From positions 310,001 through 374,000 of the forward strand of contig NZ_CP070326.1 of assembly GCF_016917755.1 (NCBI RefSeq): DNA of 64,000 bases. The letters run 5' to 3'. Made by a program: the position numbers and the translations under genes. Positions 55,212-63,745 of this stretch are shown piece by piece. The stretch is from Streptomyces noursei. GTDB taxonomy: Bacteria > Actinomycetota > Actinomycetes > Streptomycetales > Streptomycetaceae. The notes below the pieces were generated by a model that saw nothing but the letters and a program-made list of their open reading frames with translations, was not told the DNA's origin and ran no database searches. Position 1 is the stretch's first letter. Every line of letters starts with the position of its first letter.

Positions 55212-55388
55212 TCAATTCCCCTCTTCATCAAGCCCGTCGACAACGTGGCCGACGACCGGGACGTTGGTGAGGACGCTCTTGAGCCGGGGCTTTTCGCCCG
55301 AACCCTCGGCCTGGGCCAGGGCGGCACATCCGAAGGTGAGCACGGTAAGCATGGCGGAGACGGTCAGGATGCGGAAATGGTGCCGCAT
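55212..55388 (-). CDS. small secreted peptide
   Basis: ATG 55386-55388, with AGAGGAAGG 8-16 bases upstream, encodes 58 residues: MRHHFRILTVSAMLTVLTFG, then CAALAQAEG, a signal peptide with cleavage likely after ALA, and a mature peptide of about 33 residues containing KPRLKSVLTNVPVVGHVVDG. The mature part resembles other tiny Streptomyces exported proteins with a PVVG core. The single Cys at the signal end could make it a lipoprotein, but the lipobox is imperfect. It is convergent with the VOC gene. Confidence 0.6.
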   Translation of the reverse strand: MRHHFRILTVSAMLTVLTFGCAALAQAEGSGEKPRLKSVLTNVPVVGHVVDGLDEEGN

Positions 55389-55591
55389 GGCAGGCCCTTC
55401 CTCTCTTTCCGTTCGCGGGCGGCGTCGGTGTGCCCACGGACACGCGTGAGATGGCGGCGAGGACGCCCCGAGGCGGAGTGGATTCGATGAGAGGAATTCC
55501 TCCGCTTCGGACCTCTTAACGCCACATCACCCGGCCGGGTCAGCAGGACTTGCGAAGCTCTCCGACGGCGAACGCCCTCACCTGATCACCG

Positions 55592-55618
55592 ACTGCACCA
55601 ACTGCACCAACTGCACCA
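55592..55618 (+). repeat. tandem nonamer ACTGCACCA x3
   Basis: Three perfect copies of ACTGCACCA followed by a partial copy (ACTGCGACG), in the non-coding stretch between the secreted peptide and the GNAT gene. Confidence 0.8.
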
Positions 55619-55731
55619 ACTGCGACGACAGCCGCGCGGGCTCAAGCCGGTTGGCTTTAATTGGGTTGGGCCGGCCGACCCCCGCTGGTACCGTCTGGGC
55701 AGCCGTGAGAGAACGCGAGGAGGTGAGACCC

Positions 55732-55785
55732 ATGAAGGCTGTATCCATGTGGGTGCTCCCCCTTTTCGTCACGGTGGGCGATTGA
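55732..55785 (+). CDS. possible 17-residue leader peptide upstream of the GNAT gene
   Basis: ATG 55732 is preceded by GAGGAGG at optimal spacing and encodes MKAVSMWVLPLFVTVGD followed by TGA. It ends 53 bases before the acetyltransferase start. The strong ribosome site and immediate stop suggest a translated leader that could control downstream expression. Alternatively it is a small hydrophobic peptide in its own right. Confidence 0.45.
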   Translation: MKAVSMWVLPLFVTVGD

Positions 55786-55838
55786 CGCAGGTGTCGCCGG
55801 GAGCGCCTCGGACAAGGCACTCCCGAGAGGCAACACCT

Positions 55839-56636
55839 ATGAATCTTGTGCATTCCACTTCGAGCGCGGACGACCGCGCGGTCACGGTCACGCGGGTTTC
55901 GGACATGCGGTGGCATGCCGTGGAGGACGATCTGACGGTCGGCCGCGGCGACGCTTCGCGCCGACCCGACGGCCGGCTCTTCATCAGTATCGACGCGTGG
56001 CACGGCGCGGTCTTCGACCGCATCGTCGCCGCGATGCTGGCGGACCTGCCCACTTCCCTGTACGCCGTCGTCGACGAGGCCGACCACGACTCCAGGTCCG
56101 CCTGGGAGCGGGCCGGCTTCGCCGTCGCACGCCGCGAGTGGGGCTACCTCGTGCCCACCGACCCGCACGTCAGCGGACTCGGCTCGGTGCGGCCCCCGTC
56201 GGGCGTGACGATCGTGCCCGCCGGTCAAGCGGAGGAAGGCCCGCTGCGTGCCCTGGACCGCGTCATCCGCGACGAGGTCGAGGCCACCGTCGGATGGCGG
56301 ACGATGCCGGCCGAAGTGCTGCCCCGCCCGGCGGGGACCACCCTGGTCGATCCGTCGAAGTACGCGGTGGCACAGCACTCCGACCAGTACGTGGGACTGG
56401 TCCGGGTGGCGCCGCTGATCCGACAGCCACGGATCGGGCTGATCGCCGTCCGGGCCGACCGGCACCGCCGCGGTATCGCCCGGGCGCTACTGGCCCACGC
56501 GCTGGGTTCGTTGCACCGCTCCGGACTCTCCGCGGCATGGGCCGAGGTGGACGAGGCCAACGCGGCGGCCACCGCCCTGTTCGAGGGCATCGGTGCCCGG
56601 CGCACGGCCGGCACCCTGGAGCTCGTGCGCCGATGA
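55839..56636 (+). CDS. GNAT-family N-acetyltransferase
   Basis: A 265-residue protein whose C-terminal half is a GNAT domain: YVGLVRVAPLIRQPRIGLIAV, then DRHRRGIARALLAHAL (acetyl-CoA pyrophosphate loop R-x-x-G-x-A) and EVDEANAAATALFEGIGARR. The N-terminal 130 residues are a second, degenerate GNAT-like unit (FISIDAWHGAVFDRIVAAML). ATG 55839 has GAGAGG eight bases upstream. It acetylates an unknown amine; small-molecule resistance is possible. It is preceded by the possible leader peptide. Confidence 0.88.
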   Translation: MNLVHSTSSADDRAVTVTRVSDMRWHAVEDDLTVGRGDASRRPDGRLFISIDAWHGAVFDRIVAAMLADLPTSLYAVVDEADHDSRSAWERAGFAVARREWGYLVPTDPHVSGLGSVRPPSGVTIVPAGQAEEGPLRALDRVIRDEVEATVGWRTMPAEVLPRPAGTTLVDPSKYAVAQHSDQYVGLVRVAPLIRQPRIGLIAVRADRHRRGIARALLAHALGSLHRSGLSAAWAEVDEANAAATALFEGIGARRTAGTLELVRR

Positions 56637-56738
56637 CACTCCGCCACACCGCGGCCGGCGACCGCGTCGCGCCCGGCCGCGCACCACATGCGTTTCCTAC
56701 CGAACACCCCCGTCGCAGAACGGGAGAAGTGAGCGATC

Positions 56739-56960
56739 ATGACAAAAGCAGCAGGGGGCATAGAAGTCGAAGGCACCGTCATCGAGTGCCTGCGCAACGC
56801 CACCTTCAAGGTGGAGCTCCAAAACGGGCACATGGTGCTCGCCCATATCAGCGGGAAGATCCGGAAGAACTACATCAAGATCCTCCCCTACGACCGGGTG
56901 CTCGTGGAACTCAGCCCCTACGACCTCACCCGCGGCCGGATCCGCTACCGGTACCGGTAG
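56739..56960 (+). CDS. infA: translation initiation factor IF-1 (accessory paralogue)
   Basis: A 73-residue S1/OB-fold protein, clearly IF-1: [22 protein letters not shown] is split across the first strands, then [20 protein letters not shown] and [15 protein letters not shown]-1 binds the ribosomal A site on the 30S subunit. The housekeeping infA normally sits in the ribosomal-protein operon with rpmJ; this copy is alone in an accessory region, so it is a second paralogue, perhaps used under special conditions. A hairpin follows it. Confidence 0.9.
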   Translation: MTKAAGGIEVEGTVIECLRNATFKVELQNGHMVLAHISGKIRKNYIKILPYDRVLVELSPYDLTRGRIRYRYR

Positions 56961-57004
56961 TGCTCGCAGCCGGCCGGGCCGGCGTGTAGGGAAACAGACC
57001 GCGT

Positions 57005-57036
57005 TGGAGACCTGGCCCCGCAACGCCGGGTCTCCA
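57005..57036 (+). terminator. hairpin after the IF-1 gene
   Basis: TGGAGACC (57005-57012) pairs with GGTCTCCA (57029-57036), with a further GGC/GCC pairing in the loop. It lies 45 bases after the infA stop. Confidence 0.55.
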
Positions 57037-57124
57037 GCCTGCTGTCGAGACCGACCGTGTACCGATCAGAAGCTGCGGTGAATTGCCGTCCCGGCCCGGT
57101 GGATCGGGCTGGGCGGCAGCCGTG

Positions 57125-57510
57125 TCAGTCCGTGCCGTAGTACAGCCGGAGGAACTCCTCCATCGCCGCGTTCACGCCGGCGCGGTCGTCGGTGGCGAGC
57201 AGGTCGAGCAGCAGGCCGCGGACGGTGGCGAGCCCCAGCCTGGCGCGGTTCCGGGCCGTGGCGGGGGCCATCCTTGCGGCCGTTTCGGCGGCCACCAGTG
57301 GCTCCAGCCGGTCCTCCACCAGCCCTTCGAGGATCGGGACCGCCTCAGGTCGGCCTTGCAGGGCGTGGCCGCAGATCTCGAACAAAAGCCGCTCCTGGCC
57401 AGCGAGTTGAGGGTCCGTCAGCGTGGTGGATCAGCATGCGGTGGCTGACGTCGATCGCGGCGCCCAGGCGGCGAAGGCTCAGGTCCGCGATGCCGTGCGC
57501 GGCGACGTGG
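57125..57510 (-). pseudogene. TetR-like regulator, frameshifted and shortened
   Basis: One minus frame encodes AAHGIADLSLRRLGAAIDVS then HRMLIHH, the helix-turn-helix of a TetR protein; another, from about 57410, continues LTDPQLAGQERLLFEICGHA and ends FLRLYYGTD, a TetR ligand-binding domain. A frame change with loss of the linking helix, and a missing N-terminus, mean it is broken. Confidence 0.65.
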
Positions 57511-57617
57511 CCGAACGGCCGCGTCCACCAGTTGTGCACGCCGGTCTCCGTTCCGGCCACCAGCGGCCTCACTCTCGTCCTCACCCTCGTCCTCGTCCTC
57601 GTCCTCGGGATGCGCGT

Positions 57618-57797
57618 CGCGCCACTGTCACCGCCGCGCTGGGCGGCGTGCAGTCCGACGTCATCATCGAAGTCGTCGAGGCGGAGGCGCCCCGGCGACT
57701 CGTCGAACGCAACATCAGCGCCGCTGGCCGGCGCCTGGCCCACGGCACCTACACCATCGAACCGCTGCCGACGGGCGGGAGGGTCACAGCGAAGAGG
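57618..57797 (+). pseudogene. SRPBCC-family protein fragment
   Basis: The plus frame encodes DVIIEVVEAEAPRRLVERNI, then GRRLAHGTYTIEPLPTGGRV, the middle strands of a polyketide-cyclase/START-like SRPBCC protein. Before it lies a CCTCGT hexamer run (about 57580-57605), and afterwards the frame loses similarity. Only about 60 codons of a roughly 150-codon family remain. Confidence 0.5.
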
Positions 57798-57885
57798 CGG
57801 CAGGGTTTCGACGAAGAGCCGTTGCGGCAACTGGCGCAGTGTCATTTGCTGTACCACTGCGGCCGATTGGTGCGACCATCACGGC

Positions 57886-59799
57886 ATGAGCGGTGAGGTG
57901 CACAACGAGTTCTCCGGCAACGCCGAGAGCGTCGTGCAGGCGGGAGAGATCCACGTCCACCACAGCGATGCCCCACCGGACGCAGTGGAACGGCTGGCTC
58001 AGCGGCTGGCCCGGGCAGTGGCCGGACAGTGGAAGGCCGAGGCGGCGGTGCGCGGGCTGTTCGGGGCTGCGCCGTTGCCGATCGCATGGGAAATGGCCGG
58101 AGGGCAGGGCGTCTGGTCCGCCGCCCGGTTCGCGGACCTGTACCGCCAACTGCCCACACCACGACGGTTGGTGATCCTCGGCTCCGCGGGGGCGGGCAAG
58201 ACGACCATGGCCGTGCTGCTGGTCCATGAGCTGCTCGCGCATCGAGCGGTCGGCGATCCGATCCCGGTGCTGCTGTCCATCGGGTCGTGGGATCCGACGG
58301 CCGAGCACCTGACCAACTGGTTACCCCGCCGACTGGCCGAGGAGTACCCGGTTCTGGGCACCGGAGCGACGGCCGCCGCGAACGCCGGCCGACTGCTCGA
58401 CGCCGGGCTGGTCCTGCCCGTGCTCGACGGCCTGGACGAGCTGCCGCAACGCCGCCGTGCCGATGCCCTCGCCAAGATCAACCAGGCACTCTCGGACCAC
58501 GACCCGCTCGTGCTGACCTGCCGAACCGACGAGTACCAGGCGCTGCTCAACAGCAGTGACGGCCTGTACTCAGCAACTGTGCTGCGGGCCAGGCCGGTGG
58601 CCCCGGAGGACGTCAGGCGTTATCTGCTCGCGCCGCACAGCGCCCGGCGCGAGGCCCGGTGGCGGCCCGTGCTCGATCGCCTGGCGGCCGAGCCGCGCGG
58701 GCCGCTGGCCGATGCGCTCGCCAGCCCGCTGCTGCTCAGCCTCGCGCGCACCGCCTACGCCCCGGAGAGCGGCCGTGACCCGGCGGAACTCGTCGACACC
58801 GCACGGCTATCGAGCGCGGCGGCGATCGAGGCGCATCTGCTCGATGCGCTGCTGTCGACGGCGTTCCGGAGCGAACCCGCTGCGCGCAACGCCTTCGCCT
58901 GGCGGGCCCGGCGCTGGGACGAGGCCAAGTCCCGTCGTTGGCTGGTGTTCTTGGCCCAGCACATGAAGCGGCTCAAGACCCGCGACCTGGCCTGGTGGCA
59001 GTTGGAACAGGACGGGCCCGCCAGTGAGAACGCATGGACGTTCGGGGCAGCCGCCTGGGGCTGCTTCAGCCTGGCGATCATCGTGGCCGCCGTCGTCGGC
59101 GGGCGGGCCGTGCCGTGGGGCTTCGTCTGGTCCGGCGGGGGCCCGATCGGCGCGATGTGCTGTATCGCGCTCTGGCGTGGCGGGGCGGTCAGGAAACGCC
59201 CGCACTACCGATCCAGGTACTCCAGTGTGGCGGTCGGGGGGTCGCTCGCCACGGCGACCATGTTCGTCGTGGCCTGGGTCGCCACGGGAGGCCGTGTGCC
59301 CGTCGTGCCGACTGCCCTGGCCTGCGTCGTTGCGCTGGGTCTCCTCGTGCCGAACGCGATGATGAGCATCTACTGGGACCGCAAACAGGTCGACGTCGAA
59401 TCCGTCAGCCCGGCCGTCCTGATGGCCCGGGAGCGTCGTGCCCCGCTCACCGTGGCCGCCGTGTCGGCGATCCTGGTCCTGGTCGGCACCGACGTCGTGC
59501 ACGAGGTGACCGGGCTGTCGCGGGTGCACGACGACGTCCCGTTGAGCTTCAGAATCGCCCAGTGCGTCATGGCGTTCGCCCTGTGGGCGATCATCGCGTC
59601 ACGGTGGGGCGCCTACCAGGTGACCCATGCCAGGCTCGCCCTGCGCGGCAAACTCCCCTGGCGTCTGATGCGGTTCCTCGACGACGCCCACCAACGCGGT
59701 GTCATGCGCCAGGAGGGCTCCGTCTACCAGTTCCGCCACGCACGCCTGCAGGAGCGGCTGGTCGCCGGCGGGCGGAATCCCGAGGGGCCAGGACGGTGA
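57886..59799 (+). CDS. NACHT NTPase with C-terminal membrane helices
   Basis: A 637-residue STAND-class protein. The N-terminus has a short conserved tag NEFSGNAESVVQAGEIHVH that recurs before effector or NTPase domains in Streptomyces. The NACHT core shows the P-loop LGSAGAGKTTM (residues 98-108), Walker B LPVLDGLDELP (177-187) and TCRTDEY (sensor). From about residue 385 there are some six hydrophobic helices instead of leucine-rich or TPR repeats. The last 60 residues are soluble (FRHARLQERLV). NACHT proteins with membrane regions are candidates for phage defence or membrane-linked signalling. ATG 57886; TTA codon at 58321-58323. Confidence 0.82.
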   Translation: MSGEVHNEFSGNAESVVQAGEIHVHHSDAPPDAVERLAQRLARAVAGQWKAEAAVRGLFGAAPLPIAWEMAGGQGVWSAARFADLYRQLPTPRRLVILGSAGAGKTTMAVLLVHELLAHRAVGDPIPVLLSIGSWDPTAEHLTNWLPRRLAEEYPVLGTGATAAANAGRLLDAGLVLPVLDGLDELPQRRRADALAKINQALSDHDPLVLTCRTDEYQALLNSSDGLYSATVLRARPVAPEDVRRYLLAPHSARREARWRPVLDRLAAEPRGPLADALASPLLLSLARTAYAPESGRDPAELVDTARLSSAAAIEAHLLDALLSTAFRSEPAARNAFAWRARRWDEAKSRRWLVFLAQHMKRLKTRDLAWWQLEQDGPASENAWTFGAAAWGCFSLAIIVAAVVGGRAVPWGFVWSGGGPIGAMCCIALWRGGAVRKRPHYRSRYSSVAVGGSLATATMFVVAWVATGGRVPVVPTALACVVALGLLVPNAMMSIYWDRKQVDVESVSPAVLMARERRAPLTVAAVSAILVLVGTDVVHEVTGLSRVHDDVPLSFRIAQCVMAFALWAIIASRWGAYQVTHARLALRGKLPWRLMRFLDDAHQRGVMRQEGSVYQFRHARLQERLVAGGRNPEGPGR

Positions 59800-60009
59800 C
59801 GAAAGCGTGCTTGAACCCCGGTACCCGGCTCTCGCCGGTCCGTTCGCGTCCGCACCGTGTGCGGTGTTGAACTGCTCGATGCATTTGGTCACCAATGGCC
59901 TGGTGAGGAAGAGCAGTTGGCCGGTGATCGCGCCTCGTCCTTGGGCGCCGCGTAGCCGATCTGGCGGGCGTCCAGACCGCAGAAGGCCGGCCGGCTGCCT
60001 GTCTGTCTG

Positions 60010-61137
60010 TCAGCTGGTGTGGAGGATTCGAAAGCGATCGGGTTGCGCCGGGTCGCGATCGACGACTTGGATGGGCGGCCAGGCCCACTGCCAAACGTCG
60101 ATGCCTGGCGTGCGGGAGAACTGGATCTTCCCTCGGGTTCCTTCGACGGCGACGCGCGGCCAGGATTCGGCGGTGCGTGACCGATCCGTGCCGTGCGAAC
60201 GCAGTACGTCCGCGAGGACGGCGACCGTGTCGTAGCCCTCGAAGGCGACGAAGGAGGGCGCTACGCCCAGCCGCTCGCGCAGGGCCTTCTCGACTCGTGC
60301 GCCGAGTGGGCCGAGGCGCTCGGGAAGGTAGCGCAAGAACGGGATCGCGGCGCCGTCGTCGCCCAGCAACGTCGCCCATTCGGCGAACTCCGGTTGCCCG
60401 GCCGGAGCCCCGACCAGGATGTCGGCCAGGCGCTGGTCGCGGCGGACAGCCTTGACGATCGGCACGGCCGGCTCCGGGTGACCGACCAGAAGGAGAAGGG
60501 CTGTCGCACCGCTGTCGACGAGTTCGTCGCACAGGGCCGTGGGAGAGAGCGTGTCCGCGTCGAGTGCGATGACGGTGCCGCCGCGTGCCGCGAAGCAGTC
60601 CCGCAGAATGCGTGTCCCAGATGCCCAGTAGACGCTCGGCTGGGCTGCGACGGCGAGGCGGCTGTGGCCCGCGCCGAGGAGGAAGTCCGCGTAGGTCTGC
60701 CAGCCTCGGGACTGGGCCGGGGCGAGGCGGGCGACCCAGTCCGTCGGCTGTTCGGTGAGCGCGTCGAGAACCGCTGACGAGCAGAGGAACGGCAGGCCGA
60801 GGGCGTCCGCCCTGGCGGCAGCGGCGCGCGCGACGACGCTGTGGTACTCCCCCGCCAAGGCAGCCACACCCAGACGGGCCAATTGGTCTACGGCCGCCGC
60901 GGCCCGCTGTGGATCGGCCGCGGTGTCCCGGACCACCAGCTCCAGCGGTCTTCCAACGATGCCGCCGGCGTCATTGACTTCATCAACGGCCAATTCGAGT
61001 CCGGCGAGCAGGTGTTGGCCTGCCTCCACCCAGCCGGGCCGGGTGAGCGGAACGAGAGCGCCGATCTGGACGGATGGTCCGTCGGTCCGCACTGCTCCCG
61101 GTGGCGATGGTGGCATGTTCAGTGGTGGCATGTTCAT
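60010..61137 (-). CDS. leucine-binding-protein-like (type I periplasmic fold) protein without signal peptide
   Basis: A 375-residue protein of the branched-chain amino-acid/urea binding-protein fold: VQIGALVPLTRPGWVEAG, AVDEVNDAGGIVGRPLELVV and DVWQWAWPPIQVV match this family. The N-terminus MNMPPLNMPPSPPG is hydrophilic, with no signal peptide or lipobox. ATG 61137 has GGGAG 10 bases upstream. So it is probably a cytosolic ligand sensor rather than a transporter subunit, and no permease is adjacent. Ligand unknown. Confidence 0.82.
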   Translation of the reverse strand: MNMPPLNMPPSPPGAVRTDGPSVQIGALVPLTRPGWVEAGQHLLAGLELAVDEVNDAGGIVGRPLELVVRDTAADPQRAAAAVDQLARLGVAALAGEYHSVVARAAAARADALGLPFLCSSAVLDALTEQPTDWVARLAPAQSRGWQTYADFLLGAGHSRLAVAAQPSVYWASGTRILRDCFAARGGTVIALDADTLSPTALCDELVDSGATALLLLVGHPEPAVPIVKAVRRDQRLADILVGAPAGQPEFAEWATLLGDDGAAIPFLRYLPERLGPLGARVEKALRERLGVAPSFVAFEGYDTVAVLADVLRSHGTDRSRTAESWPRVAVEGTRGKIQFSRTPGIDVWQWAWPPIQVVDRDPAQPDRFRILHTS

Positions 61138-61821
61138 GCGTTGACGTCTCCCGTGTGGCGGTTCGGCCGGACATTGCATCCACCACCATCGTCACCAGGC
61201 AACCGGTTATATGCTCGCTGGGTTCCCAGGCTCCGGGAAGCCTTCCCTTGGTCCCCGAGGGGGATGTCGGCCCGAGCGTCCCGCCGCGAGGCAGGCGCCG
61301 GCCAGGGGCGCCGAGCCGATGTCCTTCGGGTCGTCGACGGTCCGGCACCGGGTCGTGGCCGCGCCCGCGGCCCTCGCGCGACCACGGCAGCGGACAGCGA
61401 CAGCGCCCCTCGCACACTTCTCAGCAGGGCCCGGTCCGCTGCGACGGCATTGCTCAACGGACCCTCCCCGCATTCGACTTCGGCACCGCGAGTTTGCCAC
61501 GAGGAGGCTCGGCACCGTCAACGACCCAATTCTGTCGCGAAGACCACAGTTTCGGCGTCACACCGGATGCCGGAGCCACTTCCCAGCCACTTTCCAGTCA
61601 CTTCCCAACAGCCCGGATCCGTCTCGGGCGAGAGGGGAACCCAACGGCAAACCAGTCAGTCAACTTCACTGTGCAACTAGATTGCCGGAGCCGCCGGGCC
61701 GCGCTACAGTCGCCCGGCGATCATCGTGTGCAGAACGGGGGTTGAGGCACCGGCGCGGGGGCAGCGGGAGGGGACCTGAGGGTTCCAGGCCGGCTCGAAT
61801 GGCCACGGGGAGGCAAAATTC
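61138..61821. other. long intergenic stretch before the MFS gene
   Basis: About 680 bases with overlapping frames on both strands but no recognisable protein, RNA gene or long inverted repeat. GGGGAGG for the MFS gene lies at 61806-61812. Confidence 0.4.
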
Positions 61822-63141
61822 TTGAAGACCTTCGCATATATGAGACAGACCCTTATGCCGGCCAACCGGGGCAGCCGGATCCTGGTCGCCGGCGCGCTGA
61901 TCGACTCCACCGGCAATGGTCTCTTCATGGCCTCCGCCACGCTGTACTTCGTGAGCGTGGTGGGACTCCCTGCGTCCCGTGTCGCAACCACCCTGTCCAT
62001 TGCCGCGGTGTTCGGACTGCTCAGCCCGGTCCCCTTAGGCCGGGTCGCGGATCGTCATGGCGCGGTACGCACTTACGTACTGCTCATGTGCCTCCGCGGC
62101 GCGGGTTATGCCTTATACCCCCTGATCACCGATCTCTCTGGTTATGCCGTTCTGACCTGTGTGCTCTACGCGGCGGACCGGGCCTGCTCCCCCCTGCTCC
62201 AGGTGATCGCGGCCGCCGTGGCCGGCCAGCAGGAGCGGACCCGTACGCTGGCGTCGATTCGGGCGGTCCGCAACATCGGGCTCAGCGTCGGCCTGCTCGG
62301 CGCCAGCGCCGTGCTCGGCTTTCCGTCACGGGCCGCCTTCGCCACGATCTTCCTGGTCAACGCCCTCTCCTTCTTCGCCATCGCGGCACTGGTGCTGTGG
62401 TCGGTCAAGGCGGCCGGCGACTCCGCTCTGACACCACTCAAGGGCATAGGGAACGGGGGCGGACCGCAGGGACACGCGGGGAGCGGGAGCCCGCCCTCCA
62501 GGGCACCGACGCCCTTTCGCGATGTGCGCTTTTTGGTGTTCACCGCCTCGAACGGCGTTCTGTCCCTCTACGACACGGCGCTGATCGTCCTGCTGCCGGT
62601 CTGGGTAATACAGCGTACGGAGCTGGCCCATGCCTGGTCGCCCGTGCTTCTCACCGTCAACACCACACTCACCGTCCTGCTCCAGGCCGCAGTTCCCCGC
62701 TTTGCGAAAGACGCTCAGGGCGCCCGTCGACTGGTGAAATGCACGGCATTGACACTGGCCGCCGGTTGCGCTCTTTTCGCGCTGGCCGAGGAGCTTCCAC
62801 TGTGGGCCTCACTGGTTGCCGCGCTCGGTGCCGTGGCGGCCATGACCCTGGGGGAAAACCTGCATTCGGTGGCGAGTTGGGAGTTGTCCTACCTCCTCTC
62901 CCCCGCCGAGGCGCGTGGGCAATACCTCGCCATGTTCAGCATGGGAATGACGTCCCAGAAAGTCTTCGGACCCGTCCTCTTGGTGAGCCTCCTGCTGCCG
63001 CTGGGCCCTTGGGCGTGGGCCGTGCTCATGGCTCTGTTCGCCGTGGCGACACTCGGCGCGCTGTGGTCGGGAAAACCCACACCGTCGCCGGGGGCGGACG
63101 AGGCGGCGACGCCGGACCCACTCCCCTCCGAAGCGCGCTGA
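61822..63141 (+). CDS. MFS transporter
   Basis: A 439-residue transporter with about 12 hydrophobic helices; motif A is GRVADRHGAVRTY between helices 2 and 3, and a 45-residue cytosolic loop (Gly/Pro-rich, GGGPQGHAGSG) lies in the middle. TTG 61822 with GGGGAGG eight bases upstream is taken as the start; ATG 61840 is an alternative. It has two TTA codons (62035-62037, 62113-62115), so it depends on bldA. It leads into a ferredoxin and 2OG-dioxygenase gene, so it may export a product made beyond the window. Confidence 0.9.
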   Translation: MKTFAYMRQTLMPANRGSRILVAGALIDSTGNGLFMASATLYFVSVVGLPASRVATTLSIAAVFGLLSPVPLGRVADRHGAVRTYVLLMCLRGAGYALYPLITDLSGYAVLTCVLYAADRACSPLLQVIAAAVAGQQERTRTLASIRAVRNIGLSVGLLGASAVLGFPSRAAFATIFLVNALSFFAIAALVLWSVKAAGDSALTPLKGIGNGGGPQGHAGSGSPPSRAPTPFRDVRFLVFTASNGVLSLYDTALIVLLPVWVIQRTELAHAWSPVLLTVNTTLTVLLQAAVPRFAKDAQGARRLVKCTALTLAAGCALFALAEELPLWASLVAALGAVAAMTLGENLHSVASWELSYLLSPAEARGQYLAMFSMGMTSQKVFGPVLLVSLLLPLGPWAWAVLMALFAVATLGALWSGKPTPSPGADEAATPDPLPSEAR

Positions 63142-63265
63142 AAAGGCGCGAGGAAGCCTGCCGGGAAGCACTCCCGAAGCACGCCCGCGACACCAAGCTG
63201 AGTTCACATCGCCCCAACTCACCTTTCTTTACGGGGAGTTTGACATTCCGCACCGATCGAATTCA

Positions 63266-63295
63266 TTGACACGCGCCTCACTCGACCCATACGAT
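63266..63295 (+). promoter_or_regulatory. candidate sigma-70-type promoter for the ferredoxin gene
   Basis: TTGACA (63266-63271), an 18-base spacer and TACGAT (63290-63295) form a good HrdB-like promoter about 100 bases before the ferredoxin ATG. Confidence 0.6.
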
Positions 63296-63395
63296 CTTGG
63301 CACTGAGTGCCAACAGCCTTCATTAGTGCCACGCCCGGCTTTTCTGCCGTGGCCATAGGTCTGGTTGTGAAACTGGACAGGAAAAAGGTGGTCCC

Positions 63396-63719
63396 ATGGC
63401 TCAGGTAACGTTCTCCGACGCCAACGGACACCAGTCGGTGCTGGATGTCCCCAGCGGCACAAGCATCATGGAAGCCGCAGTCGACAATGGAATCGACGGA
63501 ATCGACGGCCAGTGCGGCGGTCGCCTGATCTGCGCGACCTGCCATGTATTCGTGGAGGCCGTCGAGGGACCGGCTCCGCCCGGCCTCGATGCCGACGAGG
63601 ACGACATGTTGGACTACACCGCCGTTCAGCGCCGCCCGAACAGTCGGCTGAGCTGTCGCCTCGTGATGGGCGAAGGGCCGAGCGCGCTGGTCGTCGGCCT
63701 GCCGGACACCCAGACCTGA
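63396..63719 (+). CDS. 2Fe-2S ferredoxin, adrenodoxin type
   Basis: A 107-residue ferredoxin with cluster ligands in GQCGGRLICATCHV (C-x5-C-x2-C) and LSCRLV, the spacing of the vertebrate/adrenodoxin and putidaredoxin class. It begins MAQVTFSDANGH. Such ferredoxins usually donate electrons to P450s or other oxygenases. It lies 26 bases before the dioxygenase gene; 2OG enzymes do not need a ferredoxin, so the actual partner may be encoded further on. Confidence 0.92.
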   Translation: MAQVTFSDANGHQSVLDVPSGTSIMEAAVDNGIDGIDGQCGGRLICATCHVFVEAVEGPAPPGLDADEDDMLDYTAVQRRPNSRLSCRLVMGEGPSALVVGLPDTQT

Positions 63720-63745
63720 AAGGCAGTCAAAAAGACGAGGAAGCC

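Noticed and set aside
57580..57605. CCTCGT hexamer run considered as a CRISPR-like repeat
   Set aside because: Units are six bases without spacers, so it is a simple tandem repeat; no CRISPR array or cas gene was seen in the window.
57274..57885. N-terminal extension of the NACHT protein
   Set aside because: It overlaps a TetR pseudogene and an SRPBCC fragment and is low-complexity; ATG 57886 begins the conserved tag.
61211..61825. 204-codon plus-strand frame before the MFS gene
   Set aside because: No family motif, Pro/Arg-rich, and competing frames on both strands.
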